Part shown: positions 18,234 to 27,130 of the stretch, one piece after another | Numbering within the stretch: position 1 is the stretch's first letter | Layout: every line of letters starts with the position of its first letter | Source: Prauserella flavalba | GTDB taxonomy: Bacteria > Actinomycetota > Actinomycetes > Mycobacteriales > Pseudonocardiaceae | DNA length: 64,000 bases | Reading direction: 5' to 3' | Assembly (NCBI RefSeq): GCF_003202235.1 | Contig: NZ_MASU01000001.1 | Location: 371,769 to 435,768 of the forward strand | Translations under genes and position numbers: made by a program | Notes under the pieces: model-generated | What the model saw: only the letters and a program-made list of their open reading frames with translations | What the model was told of the DNA's origin: nothing | The model's database searches: none

Positions 18234-18961
18234 CAGACGAAAGCAGGGGGATGGGCGGGGCCGTCGGCCCCCCGTGGTCTGTCGACGTGCTCGCCGATCT
18301 GCATGCCGGCGTGCTTAGCGAAAGCGAAGCCGCCGAGCTGTGGCCGAGGGTCAACGCCGATCCCGAGGCGCGCGCGATCATCGAGGCACTCGACGCGACC
18401 AGCGCCGAGCTCGCGGACCTCAGCGCGGCGCCGGTGCCGCCCATGCCGGCCGACGTCGCCGCCAGGATCGACGCCGCCCTCGCACAGGAGCAGCAGGCCC
18501 GCGGCGCCTCGAACGTCGTGAGCATCGACGCCGCCCGCAAGCGCCGGAACCGTCGCGCCGGCTGGGGAGCCGGGTTCCTCGCCGCGGCGGCCGCCGTCGT
18601 CGCCGCGGTCGTGATCGTCACCCCCAACGCCTCCGAGGAGACGCCCGGAATGGCCGACAGCGCCCCGAAGGGAGTCGCGGTCGACAGCGGCCAGATCAAC
18701 GCCGCCATCGGCAAGGTCGAGGGCGTGCGCGACTTCGGCCCGCTGGAGAACGAGCAGCGCCTCGACGCCTGCCTCGAGGCCAACGGGATCGACCCCGTCA
18801 AGCAGCCGGTGGGAATCACCCCGGGCACGATCGACGGTCAGGAGGCCGTGTTCGTGCTCTACACCACGGGCGAGCTCGCCCAGTTTCGGTTCGTGGCGCT
18901 CGCGCCCGACTGCGGTCCGGACAACCCGGGCCTGCTGAAGGACCAGCTCATCGGCCGGTAG
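18230..18961 (+). CDS. Membrane-bound anti-sigma-M factor
   Basis: A 243-residue protein with a cytoplasmic N-terminal helix bundle ([32 protein letters not shown]), one membrane helix at about residues 103-125 ([20 protein letters not shown]), and an extracytoplasmic domain. It sits where RsmA/Rv3912 lies in mycobacteria and should hold SigM inactive at the membrane. No zinc-binding HxxxCxxC motif is present. Starts within the sigM stop. Confidence 0.85.
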   Translation: MTDESRGMGGAVGPPWSVDVLADLHAGVLSESEAAELWPRVNADPEARAIIEALDATSAELADLSAAPVPPMPADVAARIDAALAQEQQARGASNVVSIDAARKRRNRRAGWGAGFLAAAAAVVAAVVIVTPNASEETPGMADSAPKGVAVDSGQINAAIGKVEGVRDFGPLENEQRLDACLEANGIDPVKQPVGITPGTIDGQEAVFVLYTTGELAQFRFVALAPDCGPDNPGLLKDQLIGR

Positions 18962-18971
18962 GACCAGCGAG

Positions 18972-19012
18972 AACGGGCCGCCCATTCCACGTGACGGGAG
19001 GGGCGGCCCGTT
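18972..19012 (+). terminator. Terminator of the sigM operon
   Basis: A perfect 12-bp stem (AACGGGCCGCCC and complement) with a 17-nt loop, 10 bp after the anti-sigma stop and ahead of the trxB promoter. It separates the sigM and trx transcripts. Confidence 0.75.
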
Positions 19013-19034
19013 TGGCAGCGGTCCACGTCACGTC

Positions 19035-19061
19035 GGGAACACCCACACCTACGATCGTGTT
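19035..19061 (+). promoter_or_regulatory. SigR/SigH-type promoter of trxBA
   Basis: GGGAAC, an 18-nt spacer, then GTT. This fits the oxidative-stress sigma consensus (GGAAT/C, 18-19 nt, GTT) of Streptomyces SigR and mycobacterial SigH, whose classic target is the thioredoxin operon. It lies 40 bp upstream of trxB, after the hairpin that ends the sigM operon. Confidence 0.65.
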
Positions 19062-19101
19062 GAGCCTGGTACGCAGGTTGTCGTCGAAGCGGAGGTCACG
19101 G

Positions 19102-20097
19102 GTGGCTGGAGAGGACGTTCGGAACCTGATCATCGTGGGGTCGGGTCCCGCTGGGTACACCGCTGCCGTCTATGCGGCGCGCGCTCAGCTGGAACCCCTG
19201 GTGTTCGAGGGTTCCCAGTTCGGCGGTGCGCTCATGACCACGACGGAGGTCGAGAACTATCCGGGCTTCCGGTCGGGCATCCAGGGTCCGGAGCTCATGG
19301 AGGAGATGCGCGAGCAGGCGAAGGCGTTCGGTGCCGACCTGCGGTCCGAGGACGTCGAGGAGCTTGAGCTCATCGGCGACGTCAAGTACGTGACCGCGAA
19401 CGGCAAGCGCTACGCGGCCCGCGCCGTGATCCTCGCGATGGGCGCCGCCGCACGCTACCTGGGCGTTCCGGGCGAGCAGGAGCTGCTCGGCCGCGGTGTG
19501 TCGTCGTGCGCGACGTGTGACGGGTTCTTCTTCCGCGAGCACGACATCGCGGTGGTCGGCGGCGGCGACTCGGCGATGGAGGAGGCCACCTTCCTCACCA
19601 AGTTCGCGAGCAGCGTCACCATCGTCCACCGGCGCGAGGAGTTCCGCGCCTCCAAGATCATGCTCGAGCGCGCCAAGGCGAACGAGAAGATCCGCTGGAA
19701 GCTGAACTCGCAGGTCACCGAGGTGGTCGGCGACGGCAAGGTGTCCGGGCTGAAGCTCAAGGACACCGTCACCGGCGAGGAGTCCACGCTCGACGTGACC
19801 GGGTTCTTCGTCGCCATCGGGCACGACCCGCGCAGCGAGCTCGTGCGCGGACAGGTCGACCTCGACGACGAGGGCTACGTGGTCACCAAGGGCCGCAGCT
19901 CCTACACCAACATCGACGGCGTGTTCGCGGCGGGCGACCTGGTGGACCACACCTACCGCCAGGCGATCACCGCGGCGGGCAGTGGCTGCACCGCCGCGAT
20001 CGACGCCGAGCGCTGGCTGGCCGAGCACACCGGGGTCAGCGAGGCACACGAGGCAGCCGAACTCGTGGGTGGCGGCTACGCGACCCGGGCCAACTGA
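19102..20097 (+). CDS. trxB: Thioredoxin reductase
   Basis: Transfers electrons from NADPH through FAD to thioredoxin. The 331-residue protein has the FAD motif [19 protein letters not shown], the redox pair in [10 protein letters not shown], the NADPH motif [12 protein letters not shown] and the closing [24 protein letters not shown]. The start is the GTG at 19102, because GGAGG lies 6 nt before it; the open frame continues further upstream without meaning. trxA follows 29 bp later. Mycobacterial equivalent: trxB2. Confidence 0.95.
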   Translation: MAGEDVRNLIIVGSGPAGYTAAVYAARAQLEPLVFEGSQFGGALMTTTEVENYPGFRSGIQGPELMEEMREQAKAFGADLRSEDVEELELIGDVKYVTANGKRYAARAVILAMGAAARYLGVPGEQELLGRGVSSCATCDGFFFREHDIAVVGGGDSAMEEATFLTKFASSVTIVHRREEFRASKIMLERAKANEKIRWKLNSQVTEVVGDGKVSGLKLKDTVTGEESTLDVTGFFVAIGHDPRSELVRGQVDLDDEGYVVTKGRSSYTNIDGVFAAGDLVDHTYRQAITAAGSGCTAAIDAERWLAEHTGVSEAHEAAELVGGGYATRAN

Positions 20098-20126
20098 CGT
20101 CAACCGAAACAGGACAGGGAGAGAAG

Positions 20127-20450
20127 ATGACCGACACCGTCAAGGTGACCGACTCCAGCTTCGCCGACGACGTGCTCGCCAGCGACAAGCCCGTGCTCGT
20201 CGACTTCTGGGCGACCTGGTGCGGCCCGTGCAAGATGGTCGCGCCGGTGCTCGAGGAGATCGCCTCCGAGCACAAGGACAAGCTCACGATCGGCAAGCTC
20301 GACATCGACGAGAACCCGAACACGGCTCGTGACTACCAGGTCATGTCCATCCCGACGCTGATCCTCTTCCAGGGCGGCAAGCCCGTGAAGCAGATCGTGG
20401 GGGCCAAGCCGAAGGCGGCCCTGCTGTCCGACCTGGCTGACGTGCTCTGA
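20127..20450 (+). CDS. trxA: Thioredoxin
   Basis: A 107-residue cytosolic disulfide reductant with the standard active site [16 protein letters not shown] (residues about 29-44), the cis-proline in [12 protein letters not shown], and full family length. ATG start with GGGAGAG upstream. Cotranscribed with trxB from the SigR-type promoter. Confidence 0.95.
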   Translation: MTDTVKVTDSSFADDVLASDKPVLVDFWATWCGPCKMVAPVLEEIASEHKDKLTIGKLDIDENPNTARDYQVMSIPTLILFQGGKPVKQIVGAKPKAALLSDLADVL

Positions 20451-20470
20451 CGTCTCTCGTCGCAACTCGC

Positions 20471-20511
20471 GGGACCCGGGTGGCGCGTCGACTCGCGCCC
20501 CCGGGTTTCCC
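20471..20511 (+). terminator. Terminator after trxA
   Basis: An imperfect 17-bp stem (CCCGGG and GGCGCG blocks pairing with CGCGCC and CCCGGG) with a 6-nt loop, 20 bp after the trxA stop. It separates the trx operon from cwlM. Confidence 0.7.
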
Positions 20512-20666
20512 GTGTGACCCGGGGGCGCCACGCCGGGACGCACGCACCGGCCCTGCGCGCTCACTGAGAGTTCACAAGGCACAATAGGGGCCTCAGGGCC
20601 GCCGGGCCCTGTTCCACATCGCACAGCATCGAGCGCACTTGGTGCCCAAGGAAGAGCGAGGAGTGC

Positions 20667-21821
20667 ATGCGGGTACTCCGCCGCGGCGACACCGGACCGG
20701 AGGTCGCCGAGATCAGGTCCATGCTCAGCAGCCTGGACCTGCTCCCTCCCGGTGACGGGTCGGACGGTTCGCCCACCCACGCGGCCTTCGACACCGTCGT
20801 CGAGCACGCCGTGCGCGCGTTCCAGCAGCGCAGGGGCCTGATCACCGACGGCATCGTCGGTCCGGCGACGTACCGGGCGCTGCGGGGCTCCAGCTATCAC
20901 CTCGGCAGCAGGCCGCTCGCCTACCTCGTCTCGTCGCCGGTGCACGGCGACGACGTGTTCGCGCTGCAGGAGCGGCTCACCGAGCTCGGCTACGACGCGG
21001 GCCGCCCCGACGGCGGTTTCGGCCCGCAGACCGAGCGGGCGCTGCGGAACTTCCAGCGCGACTACGGGCTCACCGTCGACGGCATCTGCGGTCCGGCGAC
21101 CGTGCGGGCGTTGCGGCAGCTGTCGCCGCGCGCGCGTGGTGGCCGGCCGGTGTTCCTGCGCGAGCAGGAGCAGGTGCGCAGGGCGGGCCCGAGGTTGCGC
21201 GGCAAGCGCATCGTCATCGATCCCGGCCACGGTGGAGCGGACCACGGTGTGGTCGTCAACGACATCCGCGAGTCCGACATCGCCTGGGATCTGGCGCGGC
21301 GGCTCGAGGGCCGCATGAAGGCCACGGGCATGGAGGCGCTGATCTCCCGTGGCCCCGCGCACAGTCCGACCGAACTGGAGCGCGCGCAGTTCGCCAACGA
21401 CGCAGGCGCCGACCTTTTCCTCTCCCTGCACTGCGACGGCAACCGTTCCCCGTATGCGCAGGGCGTCGCGAGCTTCCACTTCGGCACCGGCAACGGCACC
21501 ACGTCCACGGTGGGTGAGCTGCTGGCCGGCTACATCCAACGTGAGCTGGCCGCGCGCACGGGCCTGCGCGACTGCCGCACGCACCCCAAGACGTGGGACA
21601 TCTTCACCCGCACCCGCTGCCCCGCGGTCCGGGTCGAGATCGGCTACCTGACCAACCACGACGACCGGCGCAGGCTCTCCGACCCGGCGTTCCGCGACGT
21701 GGTGGCCGAGGGGATCCTGATCGCCGTGAAGCGGCTCTACCTGCTCGGCGAGAACGACCAGCCGACCGGCACGTTCACCTTCGCCGACGTCCTCGCCCAC
21801 GAGCTGGCGAAAGCGGAGTAG
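20667..21821 (+). CDS. cwlM: CwlM-type N-acetylmuramoyl-L-alanine amidase family protein
   Basis: The 384-residue protein carries two peptidoglycan-binding repeats (residues about 1-65 and 90-155, each ending DGIVGPATYRAL or DGICGPATVRAL) and an Amidase_3 domain beginning IVIDPGHGGADHGV, with the zinc ligands H of PGHGG, E of TELERA and H of SLHCDG. There is no signal peptide, as in mycobacterial CwlM (Rv3915), which works inside the cell as a phosphorylated regulator of MurA rather than as a hydrolase. The same role is inferred from synteny and the missing signal. Confidence 0.88.
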   Translation: MRVLRRGDTGPEVAEIRSMLSSLDLLPPGDGSDGSPTHAAFDTVVEHAVRAFQQRRGLITDGIVGPATYRALRGSSYHLGSRPLAYLVSSPVHGDDVFALQERLTELGYDAGRPDGGFGPQTERALRNFQRDYGLTVDGICGPATVRALRQLSPRARGGRPVFLREQEQVRRAGPRLRGKRIVIDPGHGGADHGVVVNDIRESDIAWDLARRLEGRMKATGMEALISRGPAHSPTELERAQFANDAGADLFLSLHCDGNRSPYAQGVASFHFGTGNGTTSTVGELLAGYIQRELAARTGLRDCRTHPKTWDIFTRTRCPAVRVEIGYLTNHDDRRRLSDPAFRDVVAEGILIAVKRLYLLGENDQPTGTFTFADVLAHELAKAE

Positions 21822-21837
21822 CGCGTAGCCTTTCAGT

Positions 21838-21904
21838 CCCGGATGCAGTGAAGGCCACCATGCCTGCGTTGAACGCAGTGACGGTGGCCTTCACTGCATC
21901 CGGG
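21838..21904. terminator. Long hairpin, copy 2 of a repeated family
   Basis: A perfect 22-bp stem surrounds a 23-nt loop that can itself form CTGCG/CGCAG. It follows the cwlM stop and faces the 3' end of the GNAT gene, so it can end both transcripts. Shares AAGGCCACC in the stem and TGCGTTGA(A/G)CGCA in the loop with the hairpin at 8242-8290. Confidence 0.75.
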
Positions 21905-21922
21905 GTGCCAGGCGAACGTGGG

Positions 21923-21967
21923 TGTGGATAAGTGGCCTAGTTGTGCACAGAACTGTGGACAACTAGG
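21923..21967. promoter_or_regulatory. Cluster of three DnaA boxes outside oriC
   Basis: TGTGGATAA (21923-21931), TTGTGCACA (21941-21949) and TGTGGACAA (21954-21962) lie within 40 bp. The first and third are exact matches to known DnaA-box forms (reverse of TTATCCACA and TTGTCCACA). The last two are in opposite orientation inside a near-perfect 32-bp inverted repeat that reaches into the GNAT stop codon. About 9 kb from dnaA. Confidence 0.6.
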
Positions 21968-22601
21968 CGCGGGTGGTGCTCGGCGTGGCCGTGGTGATGG
22001 TGACCTGGCCGAGCAGCTTCTCCAGCGCGGCCTCGACGTCTTCCTTCCACGAGATCGCCGAGCGCAGCTCCAGGCGCAGCCTCGGCCACCGGGGGTGCGG
22101 ACGCACGGTCTTGAACCCGACGCTCTGCAGGAACGCGGCCGGGACCACACACGCGTGCTCCTCGGTGCCCGCTTCGGGGTCGGCGTCACCGAACGCCTCA
22201 ATCGCCCGCACACCGCGTCGAGTGAGGTCCTTGGCCACCGACTGCACGAGGACCCGTCCGAGGCCGCCACCGCGGAACTCAGGGGCCACATGGAACGCCG
22301 TGAGCAGCACGGCGTCCGGGCTCGGCGGAGAGGTGGGGAACGCGTTGGCCCTCGGCACCGCGCTCGGCGGCGCGTAGAGCACGAAACCGACGGGGAGGTC
22401 GCCGCTGTGGATGATCCGGCCGCACGAACCCCATTCGAGCAGCACGCCCGAGACCCAGGCTTCCTTCTCGACCTCGGTCTCCCCGAACTCCTCTGCCTGC
22501 TGCTTGAGGTGCGGGGCCAGCTCCCAGTAGACGCACCGGCGGCAGTGCAACGGCAACTGCTCGAGGTTGTCGAGCGTGACGCCCACGACGCGTCGCGACA
22601 C
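21963..22601 (-). CDS. GNAT family N-acetyltransferase
   Basis: A 212-residue acetyltransferase with the acetyl-CoA motif VAPEFRGGGLGRVLVQSVAKDL and a C-terminal FLQSVGFKTVRPHPRWPRLRLEL. Four cysteine/histidine residues near the start (HCRRCVYWE) are typical of this actinobacterial group. It is the counterpart of Rv3916c, always downstream of and convergent with cwlM. The GTG at 22601 is chosen because GGGGAGG precedes it; the frame stays open upstream. Substrate unknown. Confidence 0.85.
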   Translation of the reverse strand: MSRRVVGVTLDNLEQLPLHCRRCVYWELAPHLKQQAEEFGETEVEKEAWVSGVLLEWGSCGRIIHSGDLPVGFVLYAPPSAVPRANAFPTSPPSPDAVLLTAFHVAPEFRGGGLGRVLVQSVAKDLTRRGVRAIEAFGDADPEAGTEEHACVVPAAFLQSVGFKTVRPHPRWPRLRLELRSAISWKEDVEAALEKLLGQVTITTATPSTTRA

Positions 22602-22711
22602 CAAGCCTCCCCGGGGATGTGCGTCTGTCGAAAGCAGTGCAAAGCATATGCCGATGTGACACAGGGCAGAAACCCGGGAGGGCCCGAACCCCGTGACGTT
22701 ACACTCGTTGA

Positions 22712-22731
22712 GATCTACCTGCAGGTAGATC
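22712..22731. promoter_or_regulatory. Perfect 20-bp palindrome, candidate operator
   Basis: GATCTACCTGCAGGTAGATC is a perfect palindrome between the divergent GNAT and aminotransferase genes, 43 bp before the aminotransferase ATG and just after a TTACACT sequence that could be a -10 box. Its size and symmetry suit a dimeric repressor. Which regulator binds is unknown; no regulator gene lies next to it. Confidence 0.6.
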
Positions 22732-22774
22732 GCCCCAACTGCCGAGCGCTTTTCGAAGCAGACGGAAGTATGCC

Positions 22775-24106
22775 ATGACTGCCTCCCAGCCACCGGAGCA
22801 CAGACCGGGGTCCGAGCCGGGCCGCCACAACCTCGATCCGCACCTCGACCGTTACGCCGCGCGCACCGCGGGCATGACGGCGTCGGAGATCCGAGCGTTG
22901 TTCGCGGTGGCCAGCAGGCCCGAGGTCGTCTCACTGGCCGGCGGCATGCCGAACCTCGCGGCCCTGCCGCTGGATTCGCTGTCCGGGCAGATGGCGGAGC
23001 TCATCGCCGAGGAGGGCCTGGTCGCCCTGCAGTACGGCTCCGCCCACGGCGTGCCCACGCTGCGTGAGCAGATCTGCGAGATCATGGCGATGGAGGGCAT
23101 CACCGGCCACCCCGACGACATCGTCGTCACGGTCGGCTCGCAGATGGGCCTGGACATGGTGACCCGCCTCTTCTGCGACCCCGGCGACGTCGTGCTCGCC
23201 GAGGGACCGTCCTACGTCGGCGCGCTCGGCTCGTTCGCCGCCTACCAGGCCCAGGTCGTGCACGTCGAGATGGACGACAACGGCCTGGTGCCGGACACGC
23301 TGCGCGCCGCGCTCGCCACCGCCGAGCGGGAGGGCAAGCGCGTCAAGTTCCTCTACACGATCCCGAACTTCCACAACCCGGCCGGCGTGACGCTGGCCGT
23401 CGAGCGCAGGGCGGAGATCCTGGAGATCTGCGCCGAGCACGACGTCCTGGTTGTGGAGGACAACCCGTACGGCCTGCTCGGCTTCGACGGGCAGACCTAT
23501 CCGGCGCTGCGGTCGATGGACCCCGACAACGTCGTGTACCTGGGCTCCTTCTCGAAGACGTTCGCCTCGGGCCTGCGCGTCGGCTGGGTGCTCGCGCCGC
23601 ACGCCGTGCGCGAGAAGCTCGTGCTGGCCGCGGAGTCGGCGACGCTGTGCCCGCCCACGCTGAACCAGCTGGTGGTGTCGCGTTACCTCGCGACACACGA
23701 CTGGAAGGGCCAGATCAAGACCTTCCAGGAGAACTACCGGGAGCGCCGCGACGCGATGCTGTCGGCGCTGGAGCAGCACATGCCGCCCGGGTGCACGTGG
23801 ACGCAGCCCGACGGCGGCTTCTACGTGTGGGTGACGGTGCCCGAGGGCGTCGACACCAAGGCGATGCTGCCGCGCGCGGTCACGGCGCGCGTGGCGTACG
23901 CGTCGGGCACGGGCTTCTACGCCGACGGCTTCGGAAGCAGGCAGATGCGCCTGTCGTACTGCTACCCGACGCCGGAGCGGATCCGCGAGGGCGTGCGCAG
24001 GCTCGCCGGCGTGCTCGAGTCCGAGATGGAGCTGGCGCGCACGTTCGGTAGCGTCACCACGCGGGCAGTGTCGGGGCCGCAGTTCCCCGGACCGGACACG
24101 GTCTGA
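22775..24106 (+). CDS. PLP-dependent aminotransferase, LysN/2-aminoadipate type
   Basis: A 443-residue fold type I aminotransferase with no N-terminal GntR domain. Landmarks are SLAGGMPN, QYGSAHGVPTLREQI, VEDNPYGLLGF (aspartate/asparagine region) and the PLP lysine in LGSFSKTFASGLRVGW, followed by MRLSYCYPTPE with the carboxylate-binding arginine. Relatives accept 2-aminoadipate, aromatic or branched amino acids; the substrate here is not decided. It is preceded by a perfect palindrome and followed 23 bp later by a Ddl homologue, so the two may act together. Confidence 0.88.
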   Translation: MTASQPPEHRPGSEPGRHNLDPHLDRYAARTAGMTASEIRALFAVASRPEVVSLAGGMPNLAALPLDSLSGQMAELIAEEGLVALQYGSAHGVPTLREQICEIMAMEGITGHPDDIVVTVGSQMGLDMVTRLFCDPGDVVLAEGPSYVGALGSFAAYQAQVVHVEMDDNGLVPDTLRAALATAEREGKRVKFLYTIPNFHNPAGVTLAVERRAEILEICAEHDVLVVEDNPYGLLGFDGQTYPALRSMDPDNVVYLGSFSKTFASGLRVGWVLAPHAVREKLVLAAESATLCPPTLNQLVVSRYLATHDWKGQIKTFQENYRERRDAMLSALEQHMPPGCTWTQPDGGFYVWVTVPEGVDTKAMLPRAVTARVAYASGTGFYADGFGSRQMRLSYCYPTPERIREGVRRLAGVLESEMELARTFGSVTTRAVSGPQFPGPDTV

Positions 24107-24144
24107 GCACCAGTTTTTCACCTGATCAGTTGAGGAGTTCCTGG

Positions 24145-25095
24145 GTGGCCGAGCCTACTGTCGCCGTGCTCGCGGGCGGTCTTTCACACGAGCGGGACGT
24201 GTCGTTGCGCTCCGGTCGCCGACTGTCGGTCGCTCTCCGTGAGCAGGGTCTGTCGGTCGACGAGTGGGACACCGATGCGAGCCTGGTGGCTCGGCTCCGG
24301 GACGAGCGGCCCGACGCCGCGGTGGTGGCCCTGCACGGGGGAGAGGGCGAGAACGGCTCCATCCAGACGGTGCTGGAGATGCTCGGCGTGCCGTTCGTGG
24401 GCACCAGCTCGTGGGCGTGCCGCCGTGCGTTCGACAAGCCGATCGCGAAGGCACTCGTCGCGCAGTCCGACTTCGCCACGCCCGAGTGGTTCGTCCTGCC
24501 GCACAGCACCTTCCGCGAGCTGGGCGCGCAGGCGGTGCTGGACGCGATGGTCGAGCGACTTGGTTTGCCAATGATTCTCAAGCCGGATCAGGGCGGCTCG
24601 GCACTCGGGACGCAGGTGGTGCGTGACGCGGCGGAGCTCCCCGCGGCGATGGTGGGCTGCTTCGCCTACGGCGACACGGTGCTCGCGGAGCGGTTCATCG
24701 ACGGCGTGGAGGTCGCGGTCACGGTCGTCGAACGGGACGGCGGACCGCAGGCCCTGCCCGCCGTCGAGATCGTTCCCGAAAGCGGGGTGTACGACTACAC
24801 CGCTCGCTACACCGCCGGGCTCACCGACTTCTTCTCTCCCGCCCGGTTGACTCCGGAGACCGAGAAGGCGGTCGGGGAGCTCGCGGTCGGCGCGCACCGG
24901 TTGCTCGGACTGCGGGACATCTCCCGGACCGACGCCGTGGTCGCCGCCGATGGCACTGTTCACTTCCTCGAGGTGAACCTGTCACCGGGGCTGACCGAGA
25001 CCTCCACCGTTCCGATGGCGATGGAGGCGGCCGGCACGTCCCTCGGGGCGGTCTTCGCTGATCTCGTGGCCCGCGCCGTTCAGCGCGGGAGCTGA
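24145..25095 (+). CDS. D-alanine--D-alanine ligase family protein
   Basis: An ATP-grasp ligase of 316 residues. It has the Ddl N-terminal motif VLAGGLSHERDVSLRSG, HGGEGENGSIQTVLEMLGVPFVG, the ATP lysine in MILKPDQGGSALG, the omega-loop YDYTARYTAG that keeps the tyrosine typical of D-Ala-D-Ala enzymes, and FLEVNLSPGLTETS with metal ligands. This position beside parB is not the usual ddl locus, so it may be a second ligase. GTG at 24145 is chosen because GAGGAG lies 7 nt upstream. Confidence 0.82.
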   Translation: MAEPTVAVLAGGLSHERDVSLRSGRRLSVALREQGLSVDEWDTDASLVARLRDERPDAAVVALHGGEGENGSIQTVLEMLGVPFVGTSSWACRRAFDKPIAKALVAQSDFATPEWFVLPHSTFRELGAQAVLDAMVERLGLPMILKPDQGGSALGTQVVRDAAELPAAMVGCFAYGDTVLAERFIDGVEVAVTVVERDGGPQALPAVEIVPESGVYDYTARYTAGLTDFFSPARLTPETEKAVGELAVGAHRLLGLRDISRTDAVVAADGTVHFLEVNLSPGLTETSTVPMAMEAAGTSLGAVFADLVARAVQRGS

Positions 25096-25129
25096 CGAGA
25101 AATCATCACCGTGACGAAATAGCCCGGTG

Positions 25130-26134
25130 TCATGGGTTATCGATTTCAAGTGCCCGATTTGACCGATTTGGGTCCATGAGGGCCACGATCCGTTCGAGAT
25201 CGTCCACCGACCCGAACTCGACCACGATGCGTCCCTTCCGGCGGCCGAGGTCGACCTTCACACGCGTGTCGAAGGTGTCGGAAAGGCGCTCGGCCAGATC
25301 CTGCAGACCGGGAGCCTGCATCGGCTTCCGCGAGGGAGCCTTCTCCTTCTTCTTGGCCTGCCCCTTGGCGAGGGTCACGGCTTCCTCGGTCGCCCGGACC
25401 GACAGCCCCTCGGCGACGATGCGCGCCGCCAGCTCCTCCTGACCTTCGGGGTCCTCCAGCGACAGCAGCGCGCGAGCATGCCCCGCCGAGAGCACGCCCG
25501 CCGCGACGCGACGCTGGACGGGGAGGGGGAGCCGCAGCAGCCGGATCGTGTTCGTGATGACCGGACGGCTTCGGCCGATGCGCGACGCGAGCTCCTCGTG
25601 CGTCACCTCGAACTCGTCGAGCAGCTGCTGGTACGCCGCCGCCTCTTCCAGCGGATTGAGCTGGACGCGGTGGATGTTCTCCAGCAGGGCGTCGCGCAGC
25701 ATCGCCTCGTCGGCGGTCTGCCGCACGATCGCCGGGATGACCTCCAGCCCAGCCTGCTGGGACGCGCGCAGGCGGCGCTCACCCATGACGAGCTCGTACT
25801 CGTCGCCAGGCAGCTGACGCACGACGATCGGCTGCATGAGCCCGAACTCGCGGATCGAGTGCTCCAGCTCCGCGAGCGCCTCCTCGTCGAAGACCTGGCG
25901 GGGCTGCTTCGGGTTCGCCTTGATCGCCTCGACCGGCACCTCGCGGTAGACGGCGCCGGCGACCTCACCACCGACCGCCTTGACCGAGCCGTTCGCCGCG
26001 AACCAGCCCTTGTCGCCGTCCGCGGCGACCGGCTCGGCGGGCATCTCGGCGGTGGCTGTTCCCTCCGCGCTGACCGGCCCGGTCGGAATCAGGGCCGCCA
26101 GTCCGCGGCCGAGCCCACCCCTGCGCTCGCTCAT
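25130..26134 (-). CDS. parB: Chromosome partitioning protein ParB
   Basis: The 334-residue CTPase binds parS and loads near the origin. It has the N-terminal [12 protein letters not shown] start, the CTP-binding motifs ([30 protein letters not shown] as the GxRRxxA box, [16 protein letters not shown]), a helix-turn-helix ([22 protein letters not shown]), and a C-terminal dimerisation domain. Its start overlaps the parA stop by four bases (ATGA). Likely targets are the parS sites at 27074, 27853 and 27951. Confidence 0.95.
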   Translation of the reverse strand: MSERRGGLGRGLAALIPTGPVSAEGTATAEMPAEPVAADGDKGWFAANGSVKAVGGEVAGAVYREVPVEAIKANPKQPRQVFDEEALAELEHSIREFGLMQPIVVRQLPGDEYELVMGERRLRASQQAGLEVIPAIVRQTADEAMLRDALLENIHRVQLNPLEEAAAYQQLLDEFEVTHEELASRIGRSRPVITNTIRLLRLPLPVQRRVAAGVLSAGHARALLSLEDPEGQEELAARIVAEGLSVRATEEAVTLAKGQAKKKEKAPSRKPMQAPGLQDLAERLSDTFDTRVKVDLGRRKGRIVVEFGSVDDLERIVALMDPNRSNRALEIDNP

Positions 26135-27030
26135 CTCTGCTCCCTCACTCCACGCTCGGCGACTTCCCGTGCGGCGTCCAAATAGCTCATCGCACCCCGT
26201 GAGCCCGGGTCGTAGGCCAGCACCGTCTGCCCGTACCCGGGCGCCTCCGAGACCTTCACGCTGCGCGGGATGATCGTCTTGAGCACGACGTCACCGAAGT
26301 GGTTACGGACCTCCTGGGTCACCTGGTCCGCCAGCTTGGTGCGGCCGTCGTACATCGTCAGCAGGATGGTCGACACCTTCAGCGCGGGGTTCAGGTGCTG
26401 CTGGACGAGTTCGATGTTGCTGAGGAGCTGGCCGAGCCCCTCGAGCGCGTAGTACTCACACTGGATCGGAATCAGCACCTCGTGCGCGGCGCTCAATGCG
26501 TTCACCGTGAGCAGCCCGAGCGAGGGCGGGCAGTCGATGAAGACGTAGTCGATGCCGAGCTGGTCCAGCGCTTCGCTCGTGAGGGCTTCCTTGAGTCGCG
26601 ACTCTCTCGACGCCATCGACACCAGCTCGATCTCGGCACCGGCCAGATCGATGGTCGCGGGCACACAGAACAGGTTGGGGGACTGCTCGCTGACCTGCGT
26701 CGCATCGGCCAGTGACACCTCGCCGATGAGCATCTCGTAGACGGACGGCGTGCCCGACCGGTGGTCGACGTCGAGCGCGGTGCTGGCGTTCCCCTGCGGG
26801 TCCAGATCGATGACGAGCGTCTTCACGCCGTGCAGAGCGAGCCCGGCGGCGAGATTCACCGTGCTGGTGGTCTTGCCGACGCCACCCTTCTGGTTCGCGA
26901 CGGTGAGTACACGGCGTCGTGTGGGCCGGGGCATGGAGTTCGCGTCCGGATGCAGCACCTTTGCGGCGCGCTCGGCCTCCTCCGCGATGGGCGTCCAACC
27001 GCCGGTACTCGTCTCGCGAGGCGGGTTCAC
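26131..27030 (-). CDS. parA: Chromosome partitioning ATPase ParA
   Basis: A Walker-type ATPase that drives origin segregation with ParB. It has the deviant Walker [32 protein letters not shown], and [17 protein letters not shown]. The GTG at 27030 is preferred (299 residues, GGAAGGGG upstream). A start at 27072 would add 14 residues and begin two bases from the parS site at 27074-27087, leaving no room for a ribosome binding site. Coupled to parB. Confidence 0.93.
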   Translation of the reverse strand: MNPPRETSTGGWTPIAEEAERAAKVLHPDANSMPRPTRRRVLTVANQKGGVGKTTSTVNLAAGLALHGVKTLVIDLDPQGNASTALDVDHRSGTPSVYEMLIGEVSLADATQVSEQSPNLFCVPATIDLAGAEIELVSMASRESRLKEALTSEALDQLGIDYVFIDCPPSLGLLTVNALSAAHEVLIPIQCEYYALEGLGQLLSNIELVQQHLNPALKVSTILLTMYDGRTKLADQVTQEVRNHFGDVVLKTIIPRSVKVSEAPGYGQTVLAYDPGSRGAMSYLDAAREVAERGVREQR

Positions 27031-27073
27031 CGGGCGCCACCCCTTCCAACGGTCACGTGCTCGCCGGTGCACC

Positions 27074-27087
27074 GTTTCACGTGGAAC
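27074..27087. promoter_or_regulatory. parS site (one arm variant)
   Basis: GTTTCACGTGGAAC differs by one base from the perfect 14-bp ParB palindrome. Lies between rsmG and parA, directly upstream of parA. Confidence 0.8.
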
Positions 27088-27130
27088 ATTCGCCGCTCCG
27101 TACTGATCGTCATTCGCTCGGCCAATCCTT

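Noticed and set aside
18981..18994. CCACGTGA in the loop of the sigM-operon terminator as a parS site
   Set aside because: Only half of the palindrome matches; the right arm is absent.
20451..20666. ydaO-type c-di-AMP riboswitch upstream of cwlM
   Set aside because: Considered because cell-wall genes often carry it; only a terminator hairpin was seen and no conserved riboswitch core.
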